Both the position numbers and the translations under genes were made by a program. Positions 12,200 through 22,954 of a DNA stretch of 64,000 nt are shown piece after piece. The notes under the pieces were generated by a model that saw nothing but the letters and a program-made list of their open reading frames with translations, was not told where the DNA came from and searched no databases. Where the stretch lies: NCBI RefSeq assembly GCF_964204645.1, contig NC_134026.1:31667150-31731149 (forward strand). The letters run 5' to 3'. Origin of the DNA: Tubulanus polymorphus (Eukaryota > Nemertea > Palaeonemertea > Tubulaniformes > Tubulanidae). Every line of letters starts with the position of its first letter. Positions within the stretch are counted from its first letter, which is position 1.

Positions 12200-13058
12200 A
12201 TGGCGGGTATTTGTCGATTTCTGCTTCAGAAAGGTAAATAAATCATCAATTATTTGCTTAATGTTCCGTTCACCTATTTATGTGCCATATTTTCTGTTAC
12301 TTGTAGCTGTTTTGCACTCGATTAATTTATTTCTATTTGGTTTTTGTGACAAAATGATCTAGAAACAACTGAAAATCTCCCGGAATCTTACTCAATTCAA
12401 TTAAAATTGTACTTTATTGATATCTTTTTTAGCTTCTGGTTTGGCTCGTCCGTTTCTACCGACAGCATCAACTCAAAGCCTGACAACGATTTTACAATCA
12501 CAAAATTTAATGACAGCTTCAACATCAAAACAAAGGTAAGAAAGAACTGCCCCCTGGTGGCAGGCTACTGGCACTGGAGGCTGTACCGACTTTTCCCCAA
12601 TCATGGTCTATACAGTAGGCTTTTCTAATGGACCACACTGCCATTGAATCAATATGTTGGCAAAAACGATAGATTTGATTTTTATTTATAGTTTGTTGCT
12701 TCAAGTGAAGATGGCGCCACAGTTGGAGTTGAGTAGATCACGCGTGACGTGTTCGATAAGGAACGGTAAACCTAAAACTGTGCACGCAGTCGTAAACAGG
12801 TTCTACAGATTACAGAGTGGTAACTGGATCCGACCAATGACTGGACGCAAGAAAAAACTGTGGAAAAAATTTGAATCAACTCGAGTTAATCTTAGAAATC
12901 ATGTGTTTACGAATGCGAAACAGAGCCATACTCACGATAAAATGGTTTGTCATTTCTGGAAAAAACAACGTTATTTCCCCGATGATATTTATGAACGTTA
13001 TCAATATAGAACTAATTTTCCGCTAGGAAAAGTAAAAACTCCCAAATTTTTACCGTGA
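12200..13058 (+). CDS. MRPL35: Mitochondrial ribosomal protein bL35m
   Basis: Three exons, 12200-12233, 12433-12535 and 12692-13058, join in frame to 167 residues (human 188). The N-terminus MAGICRFLLQKGASGLARP is Arg/Lys-containing without acidic residues, as expected for a mitochondrial presequence. The bL35 core lies in exon 3: KPKTVHAVVNRFYRLQSGNW, then GRKKKLWKK and DKMVCHFWKK. The protein is part of the mitochondrial large ribosomal subunit. A polyadenylation signal AATAAA lies at 13109-13114. It is transcribed away from IMMT from a shared promoter. Confidence 0.95.
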
Positions 13059-14100
13059 TTGTTAAATGAAGATGTATGCGAAAAACAACAAAGAAATGTC
13101 AAATTAAAAATAAATCATTTTTATTGTTAAAAAGATTTTCTAATATCCATAATTCTCGCATTCCGCGGTAGAAATAGCGAGGTTATTTGCGCTAAACCGC
13201 CGTTATATGCTGCCGCGGGATATGACTAGGACAGTAACCAGTCCAAAGTCTACGCAGACCACCAGGAACCAGTCCATAAAAATAGGGGGCGCAGTATTGA
13301 ATTAGAGTAGTTACCGTTTTCTGCAACCTGGGCCAAATTCGGTTTTCGTATCTAGTCGAATTAGTGGTCGGAACTAATAACCGAATACGCTTGATTTTCG
13401 AACTATTTCCGGAATATAGTTCCGACTAACGGACATTCGGTTTCGTTTAGTTCGACTAACTCAGAAAACCGAAGTTGAGCCCTGTCTATGAGTATAGGGG
13501 GGCGCGCAACATTGAATTACACTGGTAGCCCATTCACTAGGGGCGAACTCTTTTATTGGTCATGTGACTATTTGGAGTCTCCGAAACCTCCTTTCTGTCG
13601 AGGTGGTGTGATTCGGATTTTGTGTGGAGCCAACCGGAGATTTCGAACAGAGACCACAAAAGAGTACGCCCTAGGACCAGTCTTGGAATATAGAGGGCGC
13701 GCAGTATTGAATTAGACTGGTTTCCGTACACTGGACAGGTAACCAGTCCATGAATATAGAACGAGTTTAGTGGAGAGATGATTATCAGTTTCAAATTAAA
13801 TACAATTGCGAGACCTAATTAAGCTTAGTTCCAAGTTGCTATAGTATAGATTAGGATTTAAGAAATGGCTGGCTGTTCACTAAGGCCAACTGCAACCAAT
13901 GTAACAACTTAGAACTAATCTTAATATTTTAGGGCGCATTTAAGACTAAAGTTTGACTAAACATTAAACTCTGCTCCATGGTCTAAACTACAATGTATAT
14001 AACAGCGGATCAAGAATTTTGGAGGAAGTTGACATAAAAATCTTGAGCGGATCACGTGATTGAATCACCACAGATCGCGCTGAATAAACAACACAACACA
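13059..14100. other. Gene-poor DNA with dispersed repeats
   Basis: After the MRPL35 3' UTR, a motif around gcagtattgaattaga followed by a ggttaccgt-like end occurs near 13280, 13500 and 13695 in different contexts. It looks like degraded copies of one element. No coding exon was recognised. Confidence 0.5.
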
Positions 14101-14174
14101 ATAATAAATACATTTATTCAGGTTTACAAAATAGATTCAGCGATTTCAGTTTCTGTGAACTTGTTCTACGACAC

Positions 14175-14280
14175 CAGGGGCCACGTTGCATAGTCATGAC
14201 TTAAGACTTAAGACCAAACTAAGACCACTTTTGAACTTAAGTCACGACTGCAATAAGCCAGCTGTATAACGTCTCTAATT
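14175..14280. mobile_element. Degraded MITE-like element
   Basis: Begins ggggccacgttgcatagtca and is rich in cttaagac motifs, with a related sequence in opposite orientation at its other side. Related sequence occurs at 28270-28455. No target-site duplication could be fixed. Confidence 0.45.
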
Positions 14281-14867
14281 CTATAAATGACAACCACGTT
14301 TTGATTGATGAGAGTTAAAATAAAAAATTAGTATTTATTTTATTAGAGATGAGATAGAAGTGATTGTGCAAGAGGTTTAGAGGTGATTGTGCAAGAGATT
14401 TAGAGGTGATTGTGCAAGAGGTTTAGAGGTGATTGTGCAAGATATTTTATCAAAACATGGCTGTAACTGATAAAATTAAAGAACAGTGACTGTTCTCAAG
14501 TTCATTCACAAACAGAAAATCAATCATACAATTATACTGGCAAACTGTTATCGCTGGTCATTGCCTAGCTATTGGTCATCCCTGGTCTTCTGGCAATTGG
14601 TCATCACTAGTAGTTGGTAAATTGGTCATCCCGGGTCTTCTGCAGGTAATTGGTCATCTCCTAACAGGTTAAAACAAAATGTAGAATCATTAAATCAGTC
14701 AATCTAGTCGGGTAAGATGCAGCTCCAACAGTTACTGAGAAGCTGAAACCGAGGTGAACTAAAGACTCAACGTTACCTGACCTCCTTCAGAGCGGGCAAT
14801 CTGTGATTGCAGGAGGACTGATTGCTTCCTCAGGATGCACACTGCTACTGAGGAGGAGGCAGAACTA

Positions 14868-14898
14868 GATGATGATGATGACGATGATGATGATGAGG
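14868..14898. repeat. (GAT)n microsatellite
   Basis: About ten gat triplets with one gac interruption. Confidence 0.9.
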
Positions 14899-15099
14899 CA
14901 GAACTAGTGTGATTTATCTAAATTATACCCATACACAAGTAATACATACCGTTAATGTGTGAAGCTGACTGTGAAAATCAGTTGTATATCAGATTCTACA
15001 ACTCCTCAGCAATGATTGACACTGAAATGAAAATAACAGATTCTTCAATTTATCAAATTCATGAAATAAACTGTTGAAATTCTGTTGTCATACACATAC

Positions 15100-15720
15100 C
15101 AGTTATCGTGTGGAGTTGAAAATGTTCAGGATCAGAATTCAGTTTATCTCCTAAAAGATTAAAACAAATTGGAGAATCATTAACTATGAAATAAGTGTTT
15201 CAGATAAACTGTTATTGAATTAGTCTCTGTCGACATACGTGACATGTCTGAATAAACCAGTGGAATCTGTGGAACCAGTGGAATCTGTGGAACCAGTGGA
15301 ATCTGTGGAACCAGTGGAATCTGTGGAATCTGTGGAACCAGTGGAATCTGTGGAACCAGTGGAATCTGTGGAACCAGTGGAATCTGTGGAACCAGTGGAA
15401 CCAGTGGAATCTGTGGAACCAGTGGAATCTGTGGAACCAGTGGAATCTGTGGAACCAGTGGAATCTGTGGAACCAGTGGAATCTGTGGAACCAGTGGAAT
15501 CTGTAGATTCATCCTGTACCCTTCACATTATAATGATGAACACTGAACTGAAAAAACAAATTCTTAATGACATCAATTTATCAGATTCTATTACAGGAAA
15601 CCATGAAATGTATTGATGGAGGAGTTGGAGATGTTCAGGACCAGATTTCAGTTTATCTTCTAACAGACTAAAACAAAATGTCGAATGATTATAACGGTTA
15701 TTGAATTTGTCTCCAGCAAG
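15100..15720. repeat. Roughly 500-bp tandem duplication flanking an 18-bp array
   Basis: 15105-15180 and 15612-15690 are clearly similar: both contain gttcagga(t/c)cag(a/t)(a/t)ttcagttt followed by a taaaacaaa block. They lie on either side of an 18-bp minisatellite. A shorter third match is near 14655. The second copy forms the outer end of the left arm of the large inverted repeat. Confidence 0.7.
15258..15505. repeat. 18-bp minisatellite
   Basis: About 14 units of gtggaatctgtggaacca, with some half-unit duplications. It is open in several frames because of its period and is not a gene. Confidence 0.95.
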
Positions 15721-16596
15721 TATCTGTATCCATCTTCAGCTCACTTCACACACAGCTATAGATCAGAGTTCCTTACAGCGACCACTGAATCAACCTAATC
15801 ATTACAACTGAAATAATGATAACACATTCTATATGAATACATATGAAGCACATCTGAAACCAAAGTGATAGAAAAATAGAAAGTTGTAAAATGTTTTCTG
15901 ACGCAGTTTGATTTGTGTCAGATTGTAACTGTAGAAGTTTCACTCATTGTTTCAGTCTAATAGAGATATAACTGATGTACATGTAACATTGACTGTGTAA
16001 CACTGCTGTTATTTATTCACTCATTCCTCCTCAGTTTGAAGAATGTTTGTTCTCTCATCTTCATTAGCGATAAGAATCATTCTCATCGTGTAACTACAAC
16101 ATCGTAACATTTCTACTTATTCAATCATAGAGGGAATGAGGAGTATGGCGCTTGGGTATGGAATGAGACAGGGTATGGGAGTTGACGCGTTAGGGGAGGA
16201 TAGGACAATGTGATGAGGTAAGGTCAGGTTGGATGATGCAGGGTTGTTTGATATGGCTGGATTAGATGATCGGTTTAATATAGAACTGTTTGGGGTGGGT
16301 GTATGTGGTAGTGTACGATGTATAGTTAGGGAGGTGTATGATAACGGATTGAAAGGTTGCTGGTAGAGGGCGGTACAGGTGTGATGCTGGTATGGTATGT
16401 GTAAGGTAGGGGGCGGTGTGTGAAGAGTGTTAAGGATAGGGTAAGGTACAGTTAGAGTAATATGAAAGTGTAAGTTTGGGTAATACGGGGTCAGGATGTT
16501 TGGTGTTGTTGAGGTGAGGGTGAGGTCGGGGGTGGTGTCTGTGGAAGGTTGGGAGGTACGTGATGTGATATAAGGGGTGGAGCTAGGACAGTACAG
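15612..16596. repeat. Left arm of about 1-kb inverted repeat
   Basis: The reverse complement matches 17650-17870 and then, after an interruption, 19090-19838, at high similarity with scattered substitutions and small gaps. The spacer between arms is about 1.05 kb. The arm carries a Thr/Pro/Ser-rich open frame of 183 codons on the minus strand that looks like biased composition, not a conserved protein. Confidence 0.9.
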
Positions 16597-17649
16597 AGTG
16601 TGATGAGTGATTGATGGGGTCAGTCCGTCTCTCAGCCTCCTCCAGGCTGCTCCCTTTAGACATCTCAATGCTTCTCCAACCCTCCCAATCCCTCAAACTA
16701 CTCCTCAATTCCATGTGAAATACTAGGAGATGATACCTGCAACATATTGAATATTAAGACACCATCAAAACAGTGATAAATCAGTAACAGTATTTTACAT
16801 GTGTGTCACATGATTCATTTTAACAAGTGAACGATTCATGAAGCAAATGACGGCAAAATCTTCTGATTCACAAATATCTGAATAGTTTTTACCCAACTAC
16901 AAGCTTTACAAATAGCAAACTGGTGGGAAATAGACTCTGAACCCACAATTAAATTATTCAAGATTTTCTGTGAGTTATTTCTCTTATATTTATCACGTTA
17001 CGCCCAGTGATACATTAAACTCAGCCTCTCTCTCACTCTCTCACTCTCACACACTTTCTTCTTTGCCATTTTTTGCAAACATTTTTAAGCACGTGAGGTA
17101 GGAATAGACCACTGCCCGCTCTCTAAGCCAGCAGTGGACTACCCTTTGGACTCCACTTTTGTGCTTGGTGGCTTTAAGCTCACCTTTTTTGAGTCGAGGT
17201 AGGAATAGACCCCTGCCCGCCATCTAGGCGTGCAGGACACTAAACCTTCGAATTGCTCTCGGACCCCACTCTTTTCATGTTCTTTCTTTTTCTTATGGCT
17301 CTCTCTATTTCTCTCTCTCTCTCTCTCTCTCTCCTTGCTATGTGTCAGTACCACCCGGCAGTAAGTGTATATATAGGAAATATAGTAATTGAACTGGGTT
17401 TAAATCCATCTCAATCAGTGCTTTTAAAACCAGTAGTAGTGCAGCAGTTCACTATAGTCAATCAGAATCATTGTTTGATGATTATATTGTTTATTTGCAG
17501 CACCATTTGTTCCATGAAACAAGTTTCAATTCCTAAATGAATCGATGAATTCAATCTTCAATAGCATCATTCTCGATGTATCTCATATAGAGATTGTGGA
17601 ATAGTAAGCGCGGGAAGGAGGAAGGGAAGGAGGTAAAGAAGGTAACACC
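16597..17649. other. Spacer between the inverted-repeat arms
   Basis: Contains a direct repeat of gaggtaggaataga(c)ccctgcccgc near 17093 and 17196, a (tc)n run around 17308-17332 and an exon-like minus-strand block at 16741-16597. No known gene was recognised. Confidence 0.5.
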
Positions 17650-17869
17650 CTGTACTGTCCTAGCTCCACCCCTTATATCACATCACGTACCTCCGAACCT
17701 TCCACAGACACCACCCCAACCTCACCCTCACCTCAACAACACCAAACATCCTGACCCCGCATTACCCAAACTTATACTTTCATATTACTCTAACTGTACC
17801 TTACTCTATCCTTAAAACTCTACACACACCGCCCCCTACCTTACACATACCATACCAACATCACTACTA

Positions 17870-19090
17870 CACATCCTCACTCGCCAGGGTTTTGTTGCCT
17901 TTCACTGAAACTCACAAACACTGATCGAACTTCCTTCATAGGTCTATAACTAGTCGCTAGTGAGCGAGTACCCATCTAATGAAAACCAGCAATTGCGTGG
18001 CTCATGCCGATCGCCAGTGAATGAGTACCCATCTAATGAAAACCAGCAACTGTGTGGCTCATGCCGGTCGCTAGTGAGTGAGTACCCATCTAATGAAAAC
18101 CAGCAACTGCGTGGCTCATGCCGGTCGCTAGTGAGTGAGTACCCATCTAATGAAAACCAGCAACTGCGTGGCTCATGCCGGTCGCCAGTGAGCGAGTACC
18201 CATCTAATGAAAACCAGCAACTGTGTGGCTCATGTCGGTCGCTAGTGAGTGAGTACCCATCTAATGAAAACCAGCAACTGCGTGGCTCATGCCGGTCGCC
18301 AGTGAGCGAGTACCCATCTAATGAAAACCAGCAACTATGTGGCTCATGCCGGTCGCTAGTGAGCGAGTACCCATCTAATGAAAACCAGCAACTGTGTGGC
18401 TCATGTCGGTCGCCAGTGAGCGAGTACCCATCTAATGAAAACCAGCAACTGTGTGGCTCATGCCGGTCACTAGTGAGTGAGTACCCATCTAATGAAAACC
18501 AGCAACTGCGTGGCTCATGTCGGTCGCTAGTGAGCGAGTACCCATCTTATGAAAACCAGCAACTGTGTGACTCATGTCGGTCGCTAGTGAGCGAGTACCC
18601 ATCTTATGAAAACCAGCAACTGTGTGGCTCATGCCGGTCGCTAGTGAGTGAGTATCCATCTAATGAAAACCAGCAACTGCGTGGTCTCTAATCGCTGTGT
18701 CGATGTAGGCTAGGCTTAAGACCACTGCCGGGCGAACAGGTCAAAGGGTTGGGCGGGTGGAGAGTGGGTGGATTGCCGTGTGGGCAGACAGGTCACATGA
18801 TTAGACCTTGACCCTTGACCTGTGGACGAACTCAGACAAATACAATGATTTCCTGTGATGTTGTTTTCCCGATCTGGAACTCAGCATTCTCCGCTGCTGA
18901 CATCAACTTACCCTTTATCGACGTTTATTGAAGGATATTTGCCAACAGTAAAACATGTTCACCTCATTGTGACTGGCATCACTGGTTTCCCTTACCGAGG
19001 GTCCAACACAAGAATAAAGTTGTGGTCAGCGTTTGTGTAGACGTGAGCTTCAGCAGGAAGCAACCCGAGCTCTGGTGAGTGAGGATGCTA
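17870..19090. mobile_element. Non-autonomous element inserted in the right arm
   Basis: The inserted block starts catcctcactcgccagg and ends ctggtgagtgaggatg, which are inverted relative to each other. The similarity extends inward imperfectly (gttgcctttcactgaaa against the complement of ttcagcaggaagcaac). A ctac(t) sequence on both sides may be the target-site duplication. The interior is largely a 57-bp minisatellite and no transposase is seen. Confidence 0.65.
17948..18690. repeat. 57-bp minisatellite inside the inserted element
   Basis: Thirteen units containing gagtacccatctaatgaaaa and gtggctcatgccggtcgc. 57 is divisible by three, which explains the 243-codon open frame here. Confidence 0.95.
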
Positions 19091-19913
19091 CTGTACCCTC
19101 TACCAGCAATCTTTCAATCCGTTATCATACACCCTCCGAACATACACACCGTACACTACCACATACATCACTTACCCCCAAACAGTTCTATATTAAACTC
19201 ATCATCGAATCCAACCACATCAAATAACCCTGCATCATCCAACCGACCTTACCTCATCACATTACACTATCCTACCCTAACGGTCAACTACACCATACCC
19301 TGCCCCATTCCATACCCAAACCTCATACAACTCATTCCCTCTATGATTGAATAAGTAGAAATGTTACGATGTTGTAGTTACACCGATGAGAATGATTCTT
19401 ATCACTAATGAAGATGAGGGAACAAACATTCTTCAAACTGAGGAGGAATGAGTGAATAAATAACACAGTCAGTGTTACATGTACATCAGTTATATCTCTA
19501 TTAGACTGAAACAATGAGTGAAACTTCTACAGTTACAATCTGACACAAATCAAACTGCGTCAGAAAACATTTTACAACTTTCTATTTTTCTATCACTTTG
19601 GTTTCAGATGTGCTTCATATGTATTCATATAGAATGTGTTATCATTATTTCAGTTGTTACGATTAGGTTGATTCAGTGGTCGCTGTAAGGAACTCTGATC
19701 TATAGCTGTGTGTGAAGTGAGCTGAAGATGGATACAGATACTTGCTGGAGACAAATTCAATAACCGTTATAATCATTCGACATTTTGTTTTAGTCTGTTT
19801 GGAAATAAACTGAATTTTGATCCTGAATATCTTCAACTCCTCCAAGTGGTATGAATGAAGACATAATTCTAGAACTACTTATCTTATCTCTTCTGTGATT
19901 CATTCAGCTGCTT

Positions 19914-20010
19914 CTGCGCTGCTCCTATGATACTCCTGCTGCTCCTACGATACTCCTGCTGCTCCTACGATACTCCTGCTGCTCCTACGATACTCCTGCT
20001 GCTCCTACAG
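19914..20010. repeat. 20-bp short tandem array
   Basis: Four to five units of tactcctgctgctcctacga. Confidence 0.9.
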
Positions 20011-20759
20011 CGTTGCTCTTGACTCAATCTTATTTCATACCACAGTAAACAGGAATTGTGCCTGAAATAAAGAATATTAGATTTCAATGTGGTATCTGTT
20101 GATTGTAGACTATTCACAGATATCAGTTACACGATTGATCGAAAGAGAGACAAACCTTTTCTAAAAGATGATTAATAGATCTCAACCTGGTTACAGTCAG
20201 TGACGGGAGGGGGGTTGTTCATATTGTTGTTTTTAACTGATTCGAACCCGTTGAAGAAGGATCGATTGATGAAATCTGTTGTTTGTATCTGTAACAATAA
20301 GAAAAGGAGGTCACTGTAATTATTACTAGTAATATTCACCACAACAATATAATCTGTAAACAGTTATAACAATGTTTTAGTTTATTCATCACAACTGGCG
20401 GCTGTAAACTTCTCGCTCCCAACAACAATGTCACTAAAAAAGCAGGTTCATTCGCATAGTAAGTAGTTTTCACCAACTACTAGGGTCACATGTAACTAAT
20501 TCAACAGTTTGTTCTAAGTGTGTTTGAATAATTGTAGGATAACTGGGATAATTTCTCCCAGGCGGGCGCTGCGCTGCGGCTCACCGGACCGTGACGACAC
20601 ACGTGACCTACTTCAAAAACGACTTAGAATATAGTTTGGCGGCGGGTCTCAGGTCAGTTTTATAGACGGTGTTTATCGCCTGCATCTCCGGGGTTTATAC
20701 CGAACTGTTAACGTAAGACATAGATATAATTCAAGGATAAAAACTGGAAAAATTCCAAG

Positions 20760-20840
20760 ACTTACCAAATTTCAATATGGCGGGTCACGACTCCACACCG
20801 GAAGTGAGGACTCGCGGATTCTCCATGCAATGCGCTGTTA
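20760..20840 (-). promoter_or_regulatory. Candidate promoter / first exon with YY1- and ETS-like motifs
   Basis: Within 50 bp there are ATGGCGG (plus strand, 20776 region) and CCGGAAGT. On the minus strand a consensus splice donor GTAAGT follows at 20765. This is the signature of a TATA-less housekeeping promoter. It could serve an unknown minus-strand transcript, SMIM8 on the plus strand, or both. Confidence 0.4.
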
Positions 20841-21065
20841 CAAGTTAAGATCATTTGCTGAGCTACAGATTTATTTTTGTATTCAATCTGATTTATTTAG
20901 TGTAAGAATTACATGATCAAGCTTAAAACTGACCAGTGTAATCAGGCACGTGGCTGCCGGAGCTTTCCGGCTATCACCAATGGTTTTACTCGCTTCCCTG
21001 TGTACACTCAGCATCCTCTGCAGGTTGGTTTTATTTTGGAGCCACCTCACGCTGGCCTAATTGTT

Positions 21066-21213
21066 AACCGTCAAGTGCTGCCCCTATATTAATCGTAGAC
21101 GGCAAATGTATGAACTAACTTTTTACTCACATGCCGCAGTAGGAATATTGTATCATATTGTTAGTTCGTATATTTACCGCTAATGATAAATATAGAAGCA
21201 GCACTAGACGGTT
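21066..21213. mobile_element. MITE with about 42-bp terminal inverted repeats
   Basis: The left end aaccgtcaagtgctgcccct and the complement of the right end aaccgtctagtgctgcttct match, and similarity continues for about 42 bp on each side of a core containing cacatgccgcag. No coding capacity. Right-end fragments occur at about 21975-22018 and 57135-57182. Confidence 0.75.
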
Positions 21214-21439
21214 GTAAACGTTGGGACCCAAATATGGTGATAGTAATAATGGTACCAATAATTCATTGGCTATTGAGCATTATCAATTAGCTTGAGTCCA
21301 GTGGGTAAACTGCATCTCAATCGAGGCTAAAATGTCTATCCGGTAACGTTTCGACCTCGCGCCTGAATATCCAGTCTGTACTCCGAAGATGACAATACGC
21401 TCTCTGTTGGGTCTTGAAGCCATGATCCGTTAAGCCTCG

Positions 21440-21930
21440 GACACGGGACTCGTGCAATTGGTCGATCCAGAGAGGTCCTGATGCTGAATAGGAAGTCCTG
21501 TCCCGGGTTCGAATCCAATAATTATTGATACTGATTCAGAGTGGCCGGTCCTCGTGGTGGTGAGTGCTGAATAGAGGCTGATAGGCCGCGGGGCCGGTCG
21601 GGATCGAAATCCAGTAATTACTGATACTGATTCAGAGTGGTCCTGATGAATAGAGGATCGTACAGGGGTGTGTCCCGGGTTCGAACCCAGTAATTACTGA
21701 TACTAGTGATTCCAAGAGTGGTTCTGATGCTGAATGGAGGATTTACAGGGGTGTCTCGGGTTCGAATCCAGTAATTACTGATACTGGTTCGGAGTGGTCC
21801 TGATGCTGGATAGAGGCCGTTTCCCGGGTTCGATCCAGTAATTACTGACACTGCTTCAGAGTTGTCCTGATGCTGAATAGAGGATGTACAGGGTTCGAAT
21901 CTAGTAATTACTGATACTCAGAGTTGCCCT
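21440..21930. repeat. Degenerate array containing ggttcgaatcc motifs
   Basis: Six or so diverged units of about 70-100 bp carry gttcgaa(t)cc(c)a followed by gtaattactgatactg and a cctgatgctgaatagagg block. The ggttcgaatcc core resembles the tRNA T-loop / Pol III B box, but no tRNA cloverleaf could be folded. Confidence 0.6.
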
Positions 21931-21974
21931 GGTGTGTCAGCAGACTCTGGCAGGTGAGTAATAAGTTAGTTTAC

Positions 21975-22018
21975 GTTTTTTCCGCCAACGTTATACATAG
22001 CGGCAGCACTTGACGGTT
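21975..22018. mobile_element. MITE right-end fragment
   Basis: The segment ending cggcagcacttgacggttt matches the right terminus of the element at 21066-21213. Confidence 0.55.
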
Positions 22019-22430
22019 TGGATCTTTGTGCGAAAACACAGACGCGGTTAGAAAGCGATTCTGACAAGGTCGTCGACTAAATAACATTCAATCCAATCTA
22101 ATTTTATTTAAGGTATTAATGATGGTTATATATGTATATTTGTGCTATGAACGATGAACCTCAGATTCTTATATTGCTAACTTTCGCAAGTGTTCCACAG
22201 TCTATCAAATATACGTCACTGATGTATTTCTTTGTATGTGGAGGAATCGATTGGTGAAGTCAGTTTTTAGATCTCAGACTCAAAAACAGAAAAATAATGT
22301 CATTTTTTGAGTCGTGCGATCGTAAGATAGTTTAAGATATCACATTGGGTCTATCTATATATATATATATATAATCTAATAGTTACAGTTTTTTCTAGGT
22401 AAAAACGTTGTTACATTTTTCGGCTGCGAA

Positions 22431-22881
22431 ATGAAATCTGCGGAAGACAATAATAAGCAACCGAAGAGAACAGGATTTTGGAAGAATTTAACAGAGATAA
22501 GTGAACCTGGATTCAAGAAAGCTGATGCCACATCTGTTTTTAAAGCAGTTAATTTTGAGCTATATACAACACCAGTAAGTAGAAGGCGCTTTAGTAACTG
22601 ACCAATAAATTATGGGCGAACAGCACTTATTCAACTATTTTCGAATGTAGCTCCGGTGACAGAACTGGAGAGTAGCTGGCCGTCTGATATATGAATAATT
22701 GATTATTTTACAGAATAAAGTAATGGTAGTTGTAGGATTATTAGCTATAGGAGGCTGTAGTGGATATATAGCCTATATGAACTATAAAGCACGACAGGAG
22801 GCTGGCGGTCGACAGATTTACAACGCTATCAATCCAGATGGATCTTACTCAACAATGATCAGACAATCTAAATGGGATTAA
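22431..22881 (+). CDS. SMIM8: Small integral membrane protein 8
   Basis: Two exons, 22431-22574 and 22714-22881, give 103 residues (human 97). SMIM8 hallmarks are FKAVNFELY before the membrane segment, one hydrophobic span around residues 51-70 (VMVVVGLLAIGGCSGYIAYM), and the invariant C-terminal SKWD. A TTTTCTAG acceptor just upstream (22398) suggests a separate non-coding first exon. AATAAA at 22949-22954 fits the 3' end. The protein is a conserved single-pass membrane protein of unknown function. Confidence 0.93.
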
Positions 22882-22954
22882 ATAGTTTGATTTACTGCGA
22901 TCAGGTGTGGAATCCCGAGTGGATCATCCACTTTGTATAATAGATTTAAATAAA

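Larger units (their letters stand above)
17650..19838. repeat. Right arm of inverted repeat, interrupted by an insertion
   Basis: 17650-17870 pairs with about 16375-16596, and 19090-19838 pairs with about 15612-16370. The two halves together equal the left arm (about 970 bp), so the 1.2 kb between them was inserted after the arms formed. Confidence 0.88.
14100..20840 (-). other. Possible unidentified minus-strand transcription unit
   Basis: Several minus-strand signals line up, but no protein was recognised. A candidate promoter and first exon lie near 20840-20766, with ATGGCGG and CCGGAAGT motifs and a donor GTAAGT at 20765-20760. Exon-like blocks with acceptor and donor and an open frame occur at 20288-20187 (102 bp), 20061-20041 (21 bp), roughly 16741-16588 (open frame containing MELRSSLRDWEGWRS, terminal) and 15150-15100 (51 bp). 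An AATAAA on the minus strand near 14117-14112 could end the transcript. It may be a long non-coding RNA, a lineage-specific gene or chance. Confidence is low. Confidence 0.3.

Noticed and set aside
16117-16668. 183-codon Thr/Pro/Ser-rich frame in the inverted-repeat arm, with a 91-codon relative at 19079-19354
   Set aside because: The two arms do not keep the same frame. Composition is low-complexity and no motif was recognised. It is kept only as possible transcript sequence.
17960-18691. 243-codon open frame with 19-residue repeats and regular Cys residues, resembling a secreted repeat protein
   Set aside because: It is a 57-bp minisatellite within an inserted element. It has no signal peptide or splice support, and every unit is nearly identical at DNA level, including silent sites.
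21480-21520. tRNA gene suspected from gggttcgaatcc
   Set aside because: No matching D arm, anticodon arm or acceptor stem could be found around it or around the other copies.
22330-22372. (TA)n run near SMIM8 considered as a TATA-type promoter
   Set aside because: It is a plain ta microsatellite of variable length. The start of SMIM8 is preceded by a splice acceptor, so the promoter should be further upstream.
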